8,067 bases of DNA from Conexibacter sp. (GTDB lineage: Bacteria; Actinomycetota; Thermoleophilia; Solirubrobacterales; Solirubrobacteraceae). The stretch is taken from positions 1-8,067 of the forward strand of contig JAOPZG010000474.1 in NCBI GenBank assembly GCA_025964215.1, given 5' to 3'. Both the position numbers and the translations under genes were made by a program. The notes under the pieces are model-generated. The model did no database searches. It was given only the letters and a program-made list of their open reading frames with translations, and was not told the DNA's origin. Shown here one piece after another: positions 1 through 5,882 of the stretch; the first letter of the stretch is position 1, and each line of letters opens with the position of its first letter.

Positions 1-1046
1 GCGACGAGTTCCTGTTGTTGATGCACTGCTCCGGCGCCGACACCGCCGCGGCCTCCGCGCAGCTCGCGGCCGAGCGGATCGCCAGCGCGCTCGAGCGCCC
101 CTACGAGATCTCCGACGCGGAGTTCCACGTCGGCGCCTCGATCGGCGTCGCGCTCTTCCCCGAGCACGCCGACGACGCCGAGGAGCTGCTCAAGCGCGCC
201 GACGCCGCGATGTACCAGGCCAAGCGCACGGGCAGCGGCAGCGTCGCCGTCTACCAGCAGGAGGAGGGCGACGCCCGCGCGCGGCTCTCGCTCACCACCC
301 GCCTGCGGCGCGCGATCGGCGAGGGCGAGCTGCGCCTGCACTACCAGCCGATCGTCTCGCTCGACGACGGCGCGCTCACCGGCGTCGAGGCGCTCGTGCG
401 CTGGGAGGACCCCAAGCACGGCCTCGTCCCGCCCGGCGACTTCATCCCGATCGCCGAGGAGACGGGCCTCATCGACCCGATCGGCGACTGGGTCATCGAG
501 GAGCTCTGCCAGCAGGGGTTGCGCTGGGCCGCGGTCGGCCAGCGCCCGCGCCTCTCCTTCAACCTCTCCCCGCGCCAGCTCCGCCGGACCGACCTGGTGT
601 CCTCGATCGCCGAGCGGATCGCCGCCCACGGGCTGCGCCCGCAGCAGTTCTGCGCCGAGCTGACCGAGACCGCCGTCATGAGCGACGCGCACCGCCACCG
701 CTCGCTGCTCGACGAGCTCCACGAGGCCGGGCTGAAGATCGCGATCGACTACTTCGGCGCCGGCCACTCCTCGCTCGCCCGCCTGCGCGACCTGCCGGTG
801 CAGGTGCTCAAGGTCGACCGCGCGTTCCTCGACAAGGTCCCGGACGACCGCGGCTCGGCGGCGATCGTCGCCGCGATCCTCGCGCTCGCCGACGCGCTCG
901 ACATGAGCACGATCGTCGAGGGCATCGAGACCGACGCGCAGCTCGCGTTCCTGCGCGAGCACGCGTGCCCCTTCGGGCAGGGCTACCTGCTCGGCCGCCC
1001 CATCCCCGCCGACCAGCTCGCGCTGGAGGAGCTGACGTCCCCATGA
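1..1046 (+). CDS. GGDEF-EAL cyclic-di-GMP protein, 5' partial
   Basis: C-terminal part of a protein that makes and/or degrades the second messenger c-di-GMP in the cytoplasm. The first complete codons (from base 3) read Asp-Glu-Phe, preceded by the tail of a probable Gly codon, so the window opens inside the GGDEF signature; the N-terminus and any sensor domain lie outside. Visible residues 1-85 finish the GGDEF domain (GASIGVALFP; DAAMYQAK). Residues about 97-340 form a full EAL domain: E-A-L at 129-131, Asn187 in FNLSP, ELTE at 219-222, Lys270 in LKVDR, EGIE at 306-309, GQGY at 325-328. The loop that normally reads DDFGTGYSS is DYFGAGHSS, so the second Asp is Tyr250 and phosphodiesterase activity may be lost. 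The stop codon overlaps the amt start (ATGA), suggesting one operon. The domain call is certain; whether cyclase or phosphodiesterase activity dominates cannot be told. Confidence 0.95.
   Translation, partial: DEFLLLMHCSGADTAAASAQLAAERIASALERPYEISDAEFHVGASIGVALFPEHADDAEELLKRADAAMYQAKRTGSGSVAVYQQEEGDARARLSLTTRLRRAIGEGELRLHYQPIVSLDDGALTGVEALVRWEDPKHGLVPPGDFIPIAEETGLIDPIGDWVIEELCQQGLRWAAVGQRPRLSFNLSPRQLRRTDLVSSIAERIAAHGLRPQQFCAELTETAVMSDAHRHRSLLDELHEAGLKIAIDYFGAGHSSLARLRDLPVQVLKVDRAFLDKVPDDRGSAAIVAAILALADALDMSTIVEGIETDAQLAFLREHACPFGQGYLLGRPIPADQLALEELTSP
1025..1031 (+). promoter_or_regulatory. Probable ribosome binding site of amt
   Basis: GGAGGAG lies inside the end of the upstream EAL gene, 11 nt before the ATG at 1043. 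The spacing is a little long, but the match to the anti-Shine-Dalgarno sequence is good. It supports the start at 1043 rather than an upstream in-frame start, and translation may also be helped by re-initiation at the ATGA overlap. Confidence 0.5.
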
Positions 1047-2359
1047 AGTTGCAGCAGATCGCCTCGGAGCTCGACACGACGTGGGTGCTCGTCACCGGGG
1101 TGCTCGTGATGTTCATGCAGGCCGGCTTCGCCTGCGTCGAGATGGGGTTCTCGCGCGGCAAGAACGCCGGCACGATCGTGGCCAAGATCCTGGTGAACTT
1201 CTCCATCGCGTCGCTGACGTGGTGGATGGTCGGCTTCGCGCTCGCCTTCGGCGGCGGCGCCGCGCTGGCCGGCGACTCGGGCTTCTTCCTCGACCACGGC
1301 AGCGTCCTGCACGCCGGCAGCCCGATCGCCGGGCCGGTGGACGGCGCGGGCGCGGGCTACTTCTTCTTCCAGATGGTCTTCTGCGCGGTCTCGCTGTCGA
1401 TCGTCTGGGGCACGACGCTCGAGCGGATCCGCTTCATCGCCTACCCGATCTACAGCGTCGTCTTCGCCGGGTTCATCTACCCGCTGGTCGCGCACTGGAT
1501 CTTCGGCGGCGGGCTGCTCGACCAGCTCGGCGCCGGGATGCAGGACTTCGCCGGCTCGACGGTCGTCCACCTCACGGGCGCGACCGGCGGCCTCGCCGCG
1601 CTGCTGCTGCTCGGCCCGCGCGAGGGCAAGTACGGGCCCGACGGCCGACCGCGCGCGATCCCCGGCCACTCGATGCCGCTCTTCGGGATCGGCGTGCTGA
1701 TCCTGTGGCTGGGCTGGTTCGGCTTCAACCCGGGCTCGACGCTCGGCACGAGCGGGAACCGGATGGCCGAGGTCGTCGTCGTCACGAACATGGCCGCGGC
1801 CGCCGGCGTCGTCGGCGCCGCGCTGGCCGCGCAGCTCCTGACCAAGACGCTCGACGTCGGCATGATCGGCAACGGCGCGATCGCCGCGCTCGTCGCGATC
1901 ACCGCGCCCTCGGGCTTCGTCGAGTTCTGGGCCGCGCCCATCATCGGCTTCGTCGCGGGCCTGCTCGTCGTCGTCTCGGTGCTGGTGATCGACCGCAAGC
2001 TCGACGACCCGATCGGCGCGCTGAGCGCCCACGGGGTCGCCGGGATCTGGGGCACGCTCAGCTGCGGGCTCTTCGCGTCGCCGCGCCTGGTCGGCGGCCC
2101 GGACGTCGTCGGCGACCCCGGCCTCTTCTACACGGGGTCCTTCGAGCAGCTCGGCGTCCAGGCCCTGGGCCTCTCGATCGCGTTCGTGGTGGTCTTCGTG
2201 TTGTCCTACATCACGTTCGCGGCGATCAAGGCCGTCTTCGGCCTGCGGGTCACGCCCGAGGAGGAGGCGGCCGGGCTCGACATCGTCGAGCACGGGATGT
2301 ACGGGTACCCGGAGCAGTACGTGGACTCGGTGGACCTCGAGCCCGCGGGATTGCCGTAG
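1043..2359 (+). CDS. amt: Ammonium transporter, Amt family
   Basis: Inner-membrane ammonium channel/transporter of 438 aa, without a separate signal peptide and with about 11 predicted membrane helices. Compared with E. coli AmtB, the key positions visible are Asp168 and His176 (DFAGSTVVH), His330 (SAHGVAGIWG), giving the twin-His pore pair, Phe109 (FFFQ) of the Phe gate, and Phe228/Ser232 (GWFGFNPGS). The AmtB pore residue Trp148 aligns with Phe154 here (HWIFGGG versus HMVWGGG). The C-terminal segment 400-424 (GLRVTPEEE...GLDIVEHG) keeps the conserved cytosolic tail that couples subunits and touches PII proteins in the family, but no glnK gene is present in this window. The start at 1043 follows from the family N-terminus (a short lead into helix 1, DTTWVLVTGVLV), the upstream GGAGGAG, and the ATGA overlap with the c-di-GMP gene. 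The family call is very secure. Confidence 0.97.
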   Translation: MKLQQIASELDTTWVLVTGVLVMFMQAGFACVEMGFSRGKNAGTIVAKILVNFSIASLTWWMVGFALAFGGGAALAGDSGFFLDHGSVLHAGSPIAGPVDGAGAGYFFFQMVFCAVSLSIVWGTTLERIRFIAYPIYSVVFAGFIYPLVAHWIFGGGLLDQLGAGMQDFAGSTVVHLTGATGGLAALLLLGPREGKYGPDGRPRAIPGHSMPLFGIGVLILWLGWFGFNPGSTLGTSGNRMAEVVVVTNMAAAAGVVGAALAAQLLTKTLDVGMIGNGAIAALVAITAPSGFVEFWAAPIIGFVAGLLVVVSVLVIDRKLDDPIGALSAHGVAGIWGTLSCGLFASPRLVGGPDVVGDPGLFYTGSFEQLGVQALGLSIAFVVVFVLSYITFAAIKAVFGLRVTPEEEAAGLDIVEHGMYGYPEQYVDSVDLEPAGLP

Positions 2360-2361
2360 TG

Positions 2362-3129
2362 CTACATCGCGTCCGGCCGCGCCGCGTTGCCCGTTCCCGG
2401 GCCCGGCACGTTGCGGAACGTGAAGGGCGACGGCTCGCGCGCCGGCTGCACGAACCACGCCTCGCCGGTCGCGCCGCCGGTGATGATCCTCAGGACGGTC
2501 TCGGCGATCGTCTCGGCCGGGATCAGCTGGACGCCCTGGGCGCTCAGGACCTCGCGGATCGGGTCGACGATCTTCGACTCCGAGAACGCCGGGCAGATCG
2601 CGTTGTAGGTGATGGAGTCGCCCGCGAGCGCCGGGCCCATCGAGCGCGCGAGGTTGACGACCGCGGCCTTGTTGGCGGCGTAGATGGGGTCGAACGGGAC
2701 GGCCGTGAGGCCGGCCAGCGAGGCGGTCGCGACGATCGCGCCGCCGCCCCGCGCCTTGAGCGCCGGCAGGACCGCGTGGGTCCCGAAGATCACGCCGTCG
2801 AGGTTGACGCCGTTGGCGCGGCGGTACTTCTCCAGCGAGAAGTCCTCGCCGAGCGAGCAGCCGCTCGAGATCCCGGCGTTGAGGTAGGCGATGTCGATCC
2901 CGCCCGCGGCGTCGACCGCGTCGGCGACGAGCGCGAGGTTCGCGTCGAAGTCCGAGACGTCGCAGGCCAGGAAGTGCCCGCCGACCTGCTCGGCGACCGC
3001 GCGGCCCTCGGTCTCGTCGAGGTCGGCGACGACGACCTCGACGCCCTCGGCGGCCAGCGCCAGCACGGTCGCGCGGCCCAGCCCGGACGCGCCGCCGGTG
3101 ACCAGCGCGACCTTGTCGCGGAGCTCCAT
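2362..3129 (-). CDS. Short-chain dehydrogenase/reductase, 15-PGDH-like
   Basis: Classical SDR of 255 aa that oxidises an alcohol or reduces a carbonyl with a nicotinamide cofactor in the cytoplasm. Visible features are the TGxxxGxG cofactor loop at 11-18 (TGGASGLG), Asp36 at the end of beta-2 (ADLD), which favours NAD(H) over NADP(H), the CDVSD motif at 56-60, NAG at 84-86, and the catalytic set Asn109, Ser137, Tyr150, Lys154 (YAANK). A Pro-Gly-rich tail (about 231-255) extends past the core. The gene follows the oxidoreductase at 3129-4136 with a one-base TGATG overlap and a GAGG box 7 nt before the ATG, so it is operonic and probably translationally coupled. The open frame continues upstream of 3129 inside the neighbouring gene, but the family N-terminus (LRDKVALVTGG) fixes the start. 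The closest family resemblance I recognise is 15-hydroxyprostaglandin dehydrogenase-like SDRs; the true substrate is unknown. Confidence 0.92.
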   Translation of the reverse strand: MELRDKVALVTGGASGLGRATVLALAAEGVEVVVADLDETEGRAVAEQVGGHFLACDVSDFDANLALVADAVDAAGGIDIAYLNAGISSGCSLGEDFSLEKYRRANGVNLDGVIFGTHAVLPALKARGGGAIVATASLAGLTAVPFDPIYAANKAAVVNLARSMGPALAGDSITYNAICPAFSESKIVDPIREVLSAQGVQLIPAETIAETVLRIITGGATGEAWFVQPAREPSPFTFRNVPGPGTGNAARPDAM

Positions 3130-4136
3130 CAGGCGACCTCGAGGACGAGCTTGCCGACGTTCTCGCCGCGGAAGAGCATCTGCAACGTGTCGGGGAAGTC
3201 GTCGATCCCGCCCGTCACGACGTGCTCCTTGGTGGTGATCGCGCCCTCGGCGATCCAGCCCGCGATCTCCGCGGCGGCCTCGGCGTACCGGCGGGCGTAG
3301 TCGAAGACCACGAAGCCCTCCATGCGCGCGCGGGCGACGAGCAGGGCCAGGTAGTTCGACGGCCCCTGGACGTGGGACTCGTTGTTGTACTGGCTGATCG
3401 CGCCGCAGATGACGATCCGCGCCTTCAGGTTGATCCGGCCGAGCGCGAGGTCGAGGATGTCGCCGCCGACGTTGTCGAAGTACACGTCCACGCGGTCGGG
3501 CGTCGCGGCGCGCAGCGCGCCCTTGACGTCGTCGCCGCGGTAGTCGACGGCCGCGTCGAAGCCGAGCTCGTCGGTCAGCAGCGCGCACTTCTCCGGGCCG
3601 CCGGCGATGCCGACGACGCGCGCGCCCTTGACCTTGGCGATCTGCCCGACCATCGAGCCGACCGCGCCCGCGGCGCCGGAGACGAGCACCGTCTCGCCGT
3701 CCTTCAGCGCGCCGACGTCGAGCAGGCCGAAGTACGCCGTCATGCCCGGCATGCCCAGCGCGCCGAGGTAGGTCGGCAGCGGCGCGGCGCTCGCGTCGAC
3801 CTTCAGCGCCCCCTTGCCGTCGGAGACGACGTGCGACTGCACGCCGAAGGTCCCGACCACGTGGTCGCCGACCGCGTACTTGGGGTGGTTGGACGCCGTG
3901 ACCTCGACGATCGACCCCGCGCGCATGACCTCGCCGATGCCGACCGGCGGGATGTAGGAGCGCGCGTCGTTGAGCCAGCCGCGCATCGCCGGGTCCAGCG
4001 AGATCAGCTTCGTGGCGCCGGCGAACTCGCCCTCGCCCGGCTCGCGCGCCGGCTCATCGACGTGCTCCCAGTCGGAGGGCTTGCACTCGCCCTGCGGGCG
4101 CGCCGCGAGGCGGATCTGGCGGTTGGTGTGGGACAT
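3129..4136 (-). CDS. NADP-dependent oxidoreductase, CurA/PTGR type (MDR family)
   Basis: Zinc-independent medium-chain reductase of 335 aa, the usual family length. Members, such as E. coli CurA and mammalian prostaglandin reductase, reduce the C=C bond of enones with NADPH. Signatures include SLDPAMRGW at 46-54, PPVGIGEVMRAG at 63-74, the nucleotide loop SGAAGAVGSMVGQ at 153-165, GIAGGPEKC at 176-184 where Lys183 is placed to bind the NADPH 2'-phosphate, YFDNVGG at 219-225, CGAISQYN at 244-251, GFVVFDY at 274-280 and the terminal GKLVLEV. No zinc-binding cysteine pattern is present. The start at 4136 is preferred because the family N-terminus (NRQIRLAARPQG) begins there, and a -10-like box sits 8 nt upstream with no Shine-Dalgarno sequence, which suggests a leaderless mRNA. 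It is first gene of a two-gene operon with the SDR and is divergent from the TetR gene, which very likely represses it. Confidence 0.95.
   Translation of the reverse strand: MSHTNRQIRLAARPQGECKPSDWEHVDEPAREPGEGEFAGATKLISLDPAMRGWLNDARSYIPPVGIGEVMRAGSIVEVTASNHPKYAVGDHVVGTFGVQSHVVSDGKGALKVDASAAPLPTYLGALGMPGMTAYFGLLDVGALKDGETVLVSGAAGAVGSMVGQIAKVKGARVVGIAGGPEKCALLTDELGFDAAVDYRGDDVKGALRAATPDRVDVYFDNVGGDILDLALGRINLKARIVICGAISQYNNESHVQGPSNYLALLVARARMEGFVVFDYARRYAEAAAEIAGWIAEGAITTKEHVVTGGIDDFPDTLQMLFRGENVGKLVLEVA
3137..3140 (-). promoter_or_regulatory. Ribosome binding site of the SDR gene
   Basis: On the minus strand GAGG lies 7 nt before the SDR ATG, within the last codons of the upstream oxidoreductase gene. 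It is short but well spaced and supports the chosen start and translational coupling. Confidence 0.45.
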
Positions 4137-4153
4137 GGTACTGGACAGTACCA
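4136..4153. promoter_or_regulatory. Perfect 18-bp palindrome, probable TetR operator
   Basis: TGGTACTG-GA-CAGTACCA is a perfect inverted repeat of 8-bp arms around a 2-bp centre. It lies between the divergent oxidoreductase and TetR genes. Its left end is the base opposite the A of the oxidoreductase ATG, and it contains that gene's -10-like box. Such placement is typical of self-regulated TetR-family operators; binding by the neighbouring regulator is inferred. Confidence 0.8.
4145..4150 (-). promoter_or_regulatory. -10-like box of the oxidoreductase-SDR operon
   Basis: On the minus strand TACTGT (TANNNT) ends 8 nt before the ATG at 4136, inside the palindrome. No ribosome binding site fits between, so transcription probably starts at or within 1-2 nt of the start codon. 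I see no convincing -35 box. Confidence 0.55.
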
Positions 4154-4171
4154 ACGTGCTGGCGCCGCTGC

Positions 4172-4177
4172 TACCGT
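4172..4177 (+). promoter_or_regulatory. -10-like box of the TetR gene
   Basis: TACCGT (TANNNT) ends 8 nt before the ATG at 4186, the same geometry as the divergent gene's box, again with no Shine-Dalgarno sequence. The palindrome at 4136-4153 lies about where the -35 region would be, so the repressor could block its own promoter too. No clear -35 hexamer is visible. Confidence 0.5.
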
Positions 4178-4185
4178 CCGTCGCG

Positions 4186-4791
4186 ATGCCCGCCGCCGTC
4201 CCGGCCACCGAGATCCGCGCCCGCGTCCTCGCGGCGATGGCGATGCTCGTGGCCGAGAAGGGCTACGCGGCCGTGACGATCGACGACATCGCCCGCGGCG
4301 CGCGCATCTCCAAGCGCACGTTCTACGACCACTTCGCCGACAAGCAGCGCTGCCTGCTCGCCGCCTACGAGGACGCCGCGGCCCACGTCTACGACATCTG
4401 CGCGCGCGCCGCGGCGCCCGAGCTGCCGTGGCGGCAGCGCATCGACGCGGTCATCGGGACCTACCTGAAGGCCTTGGCCGCGCGGCCCGAGATGACCCGC
4501 GTCTTCCACGTCGAGATCCAGGCCGCGGGCGCCGAGGCGCTGGAGCTCCACCTGCGCACGAACCTCCGCTACGCCGCGCTGCTGCGCCGGATCGTGCGAG
4601 CGGGCGGCAAGCGCACGCTCTCCCAGCCGCTGGCGATCGCGCTGCTCGGCGCGGTCCACGAGCTGGTCCTGCACGCCATCGCCGAGGACCGCACGCGGCG
4701 CCTCCCGGCGGTGCTGAAGACGGTCGCTCCGCTCTTCGACGCGGCCCTCGGCGCGTCCGCACGACCACGTGCAGGCGCTGCTCGGACGTGA
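4186..4791 (+). CDS. TetR-family transcriptional regulator
   Basis: Repressor-type DNA-binding protein of 201 aa. The N-terminal TetR helix-turn-helix spans about residues 9-56, with the family pattern VTIDDIARGARISKRTFYDHFADK at 30-53. The remaining, mostly helical part (about 60-190) is the ligand-binding and dimer domain, which does not reveal its ligand. Divergence from the oxidoreductase-SDR operon and the perfect palindrome in the gap imply that it controls that operon and itself. An in-frame ATG at 4135, inside the palindrome, would add 17 residues, but the start at 4186 places the HTH at the usual distance from the N-terminus and has a -10-like box at leaderless spacing. The C-terminal end (SARPRAGAART) is probably disordered. 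The family call is secure; the inducer is unknown. Confidence 0.93.
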   Translation: MPAAVPATEIRARVLAAMAMLVAEKGYAAVTIDDIARGARISKRTFYDHFADKQRCLLAAYEDAAAHVYDICARAAAPELPWRQRIDAVIGTYLKALAARPEMTRVFHVEIQAAGAEALELHLRTNLRYAALLRRIVRAGGKRTLSQPLAIALLGAVHELVLHAIAEDRTRRLPAVLKTVAPLFDAALGASARPRAGAART

Positions 4792-4813
4792 AATCTGGGT
4801 ACCGAACCGCGAC

Positions 4814-4832
4814 ACGCGCCCTCCTGGCGTGT
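4814..4832 (+). terminator. Weak hairpin after the TetR gene
   Basis: ACGCGCC-CTCCT-GGCGTGT can form a 7-bp stem with one G-T pair and a 5-nt loop in the 84-nt gap after the TetR stop. No T-run follows, so it is at best a weak or factor-assisted terminator. Confidence 0.25.
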
Positions 4833-4865
4833 TGCTGCTCCTGAACGAACGAACCTTGATCCCTT

Positions 4866-4872
4866 GGGAGGG
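4866..4872 (+). promoter_or_regulatory. Ribosome binding site of the secreted protein gene
   Basis: GGGAGGG ends 3 nt before the ATG at 4876; its core GGAGG has a spacer of 4 nt. It argues for ATG 4876 over the in-frame TTG at 4864, which would overlap this box. It also marks this gene as led by a normal 5' leader, unlike several neighbours. Confidence 0.6.
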
Positions 4873-4875
4873 ACG

Positions 4876-5835
4876 ATGCACCGCACCATCAAGTGGGCGC
4901 TCCGCGCCGGCGCGCTCGCGCTGACGCTCGCAGCCCCGACGGCCGCCCAGGCGGCCACCGCACCCGCCGTCACCACCGGCGGCGCCGCCAACGTCGCGCA
5001 GCAGACCGCGCGCCTCACGGGGTCCGTGGACCCCAACGGCGCCGCGACGACCTTCCAGTTCCAGTACGGCGCGACCAGCGCCTACGGGTCGGTCACGCCC
5101 GAGCAGACCATCGGCGGCGACGGCAAGAAGACGATCACCGTCGACATCGGCGGCCTCGCGCCGGCCACGACCTACCACTTCCGGCTGATCGCCCGCAACG
5201 CCAAGGGCGCCACGAAGGCCGGTGACCGCAGCTTCAAGACCAAGGTCCAGCCGCTCGGCGTGACCTTCGCCGCGACGCCCAACCCGCTGCCCTTCGGCGG
5301 GACCACGACGCTCGCCGGCCAGCTCACCGGGACGGGCAACGGCGGGCGCGACGTCGTGTTGCAGTCCAACCCGTTCCCCTACACCCAGGGCTTCAAGGCC
5401 GACGGCAACAAGCTCGTCACCGACGCCGCGGGCAACTTCTCCTTCGGCCTGAAGACGGTTCCGTTCAACACGCAGTACCGCGTCGCGCTGCCGGACAAGC
5501 CGGCCGTCGTCAGCCCGATCGTCGTCGTCAGCGTCTCGGTGCTCGTCTCCACGCACCTCGGCGCGCGGACCGTCCACAAGGGCCACAAGCTCACGTTCTC
5601 GGGCTCGCTGCGCCCGGCCGTGGACGGCACGCCGATCGCGATCCAGAAGCAGAACTCGAAGGGGACGTGGGTGACGGTCGCCGGCACGGTGGCGCGCCAC
5701 AACAGCAGCGCGTCCTCCAAGTACAGCAAGCACGTGACGATCCGCTCCGGCGGCAAGTACCGCGTGTACGCCGGCGTGACCAACGGGAGCTACGTGCCGA
5801 ACACGGGCTCCACGTACACGATCCACACCAAGTAG
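4876..5835 (+). CDS. Secreted protein with FnIII-like and Ig-like modules
   Basis: Exported protein of 319 aa with no recognisable enzyme motif. Residues 1-26 form a Sec signal peptide: basic start (HRTIKWALR), hydrophobic stretch, and AQA as the signal peptidase I site before Ala27. Residues about 28-122 resemble a fibronectin type III module (TGSVDPNGAATTFQFQYG, LAPATTYHFRLIARN). Two further beta-rich modules follow, about 126-222 and 223-319, of the kind used as structural or adhesive repeats; the last includes HKLTFSGSLRP and GTPIAIQKQN. There is no Cys in the mature chain, no LPXTG sorting signal and no C-terminal membrane helix, so it is either released or held at the surface by contacts. 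FnIII modules of this wording are common in Solirubrobacterales surface proteins. The gene stands alone: the upstream gap has its own ribosome binding site and a strong hairpin follows. The exact function is unknown. Confidence 0.85.
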   Translation: MHRTIKWALRAGALALTLAAPTAAQAATAPAVTTGGAANVAQQTARLTGSVDPNGAATTFQFQYGATSAYGSVTPEQTIGGDGKKTITVDIGGLAPATTYHFRLIARNAKGATKAGDRSFKTKVQPLGVTFAATPNPLPFGGTTTLAGQLTGTGNGGRDVVLQSNPFPYTQGFKADGNKLVTDAAGNFSFGLKTVPFNTQYRVALPDKPAVVSPIVVVSVSVLVSTHLGARTVHKGHKLTFSGSLRPAVDGTPIAIQKQNSKGTWVTVAGTVARHNSSASSKYSKHVTIRSGGKYRVYAGVTNGSYVPNTGSTYTIHTK

Positions 5836-5851
5836 CTCCGAGCGCGGGTCC

Positions 5852-5882
5852 CGGGGGCGGACCGCTCTAGAGTCCGCCCCCG
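5852..5882 (+). terminator. Strong 11-bp hairpin between secreted protein and NAT genes
   Basis: CGGGGGCGGAC and GTCCGCCCCCG pair perfectly over 11 bp around a 9-nt loop, 16 nt after the stop of the secreted-protein gene. It could end that transcript, but there is no T-run and the right arm ends on the first base of the NAT start codon. The loop and the right arm's first bases also contain the NAT -10-like box, so the element may serve both genes or be regulatory. Confidence 0.5.
5868..5873 (+). promoter_or_regulatory. -10-like box of the NAT gene
   Basis: TAGAGT (TANNNT) ends 8 nt before GTG 5882, with no Shine-Dalgarno sequence between. The geometry matches the boxes before the TetR and oxidoreductase genes, so a leaderless transcript is likely. 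A -35 box is not evident. Confidence 0.5.

Noticed and set aside
965..1042. Upstream in-frame start for amt
   Set aside because: The extra 26 residues are encoded inside the EAL gene and resemble no Amt N-terminus; the ATG at 1043 has a ribosome binding site and ATGA coupling.
2397..2406. Palindrome CCGGGCCCGG near the SDR 3' end as a bidirectional terminator
   Set aside because: It encodes the Pro-Gly tail, has no loop or T-run, and is expected from composition.
983..2458. Minus-strand open frame of 491 codons opposite amt
   Set aside because: Arg/Asp/Glu/Ala repeats of codon shadow type; amt on the plus strand is unmistakable.
1081..3300. Very long plus-strand open frame of 739 codons across amt and the SDR gene
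   Set aside because: Its translation is Arg/Ala/Gly/Asp-rich low-complexity sequence with no domain, out of frame with amt and antisense to the SDR; it is a by-product of high GC where stop codons are rare.
3130..3588. N-terminal extension of the SDR gene to an upstream start
   Set aside because: The extension is Arg-rich, lies fully inside the oxidoreductase gene, and the SDR N-terminus with its TGxxxGxG loop begins correctly at 3129.
3222..4844. Plus-strand open frame of 540 codons opposite the oxidoreductase and over the TetR gene
   Set aside because: Arg-rich, no motif, and the other strand and frame encode well-recognised proteins.
5866..5871. TCTAGA palindrome in the hairpin loop as a separate protein-binding site
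   Set aside because: Only 6 bp, and explained by the overlap of loop and -10-like box.
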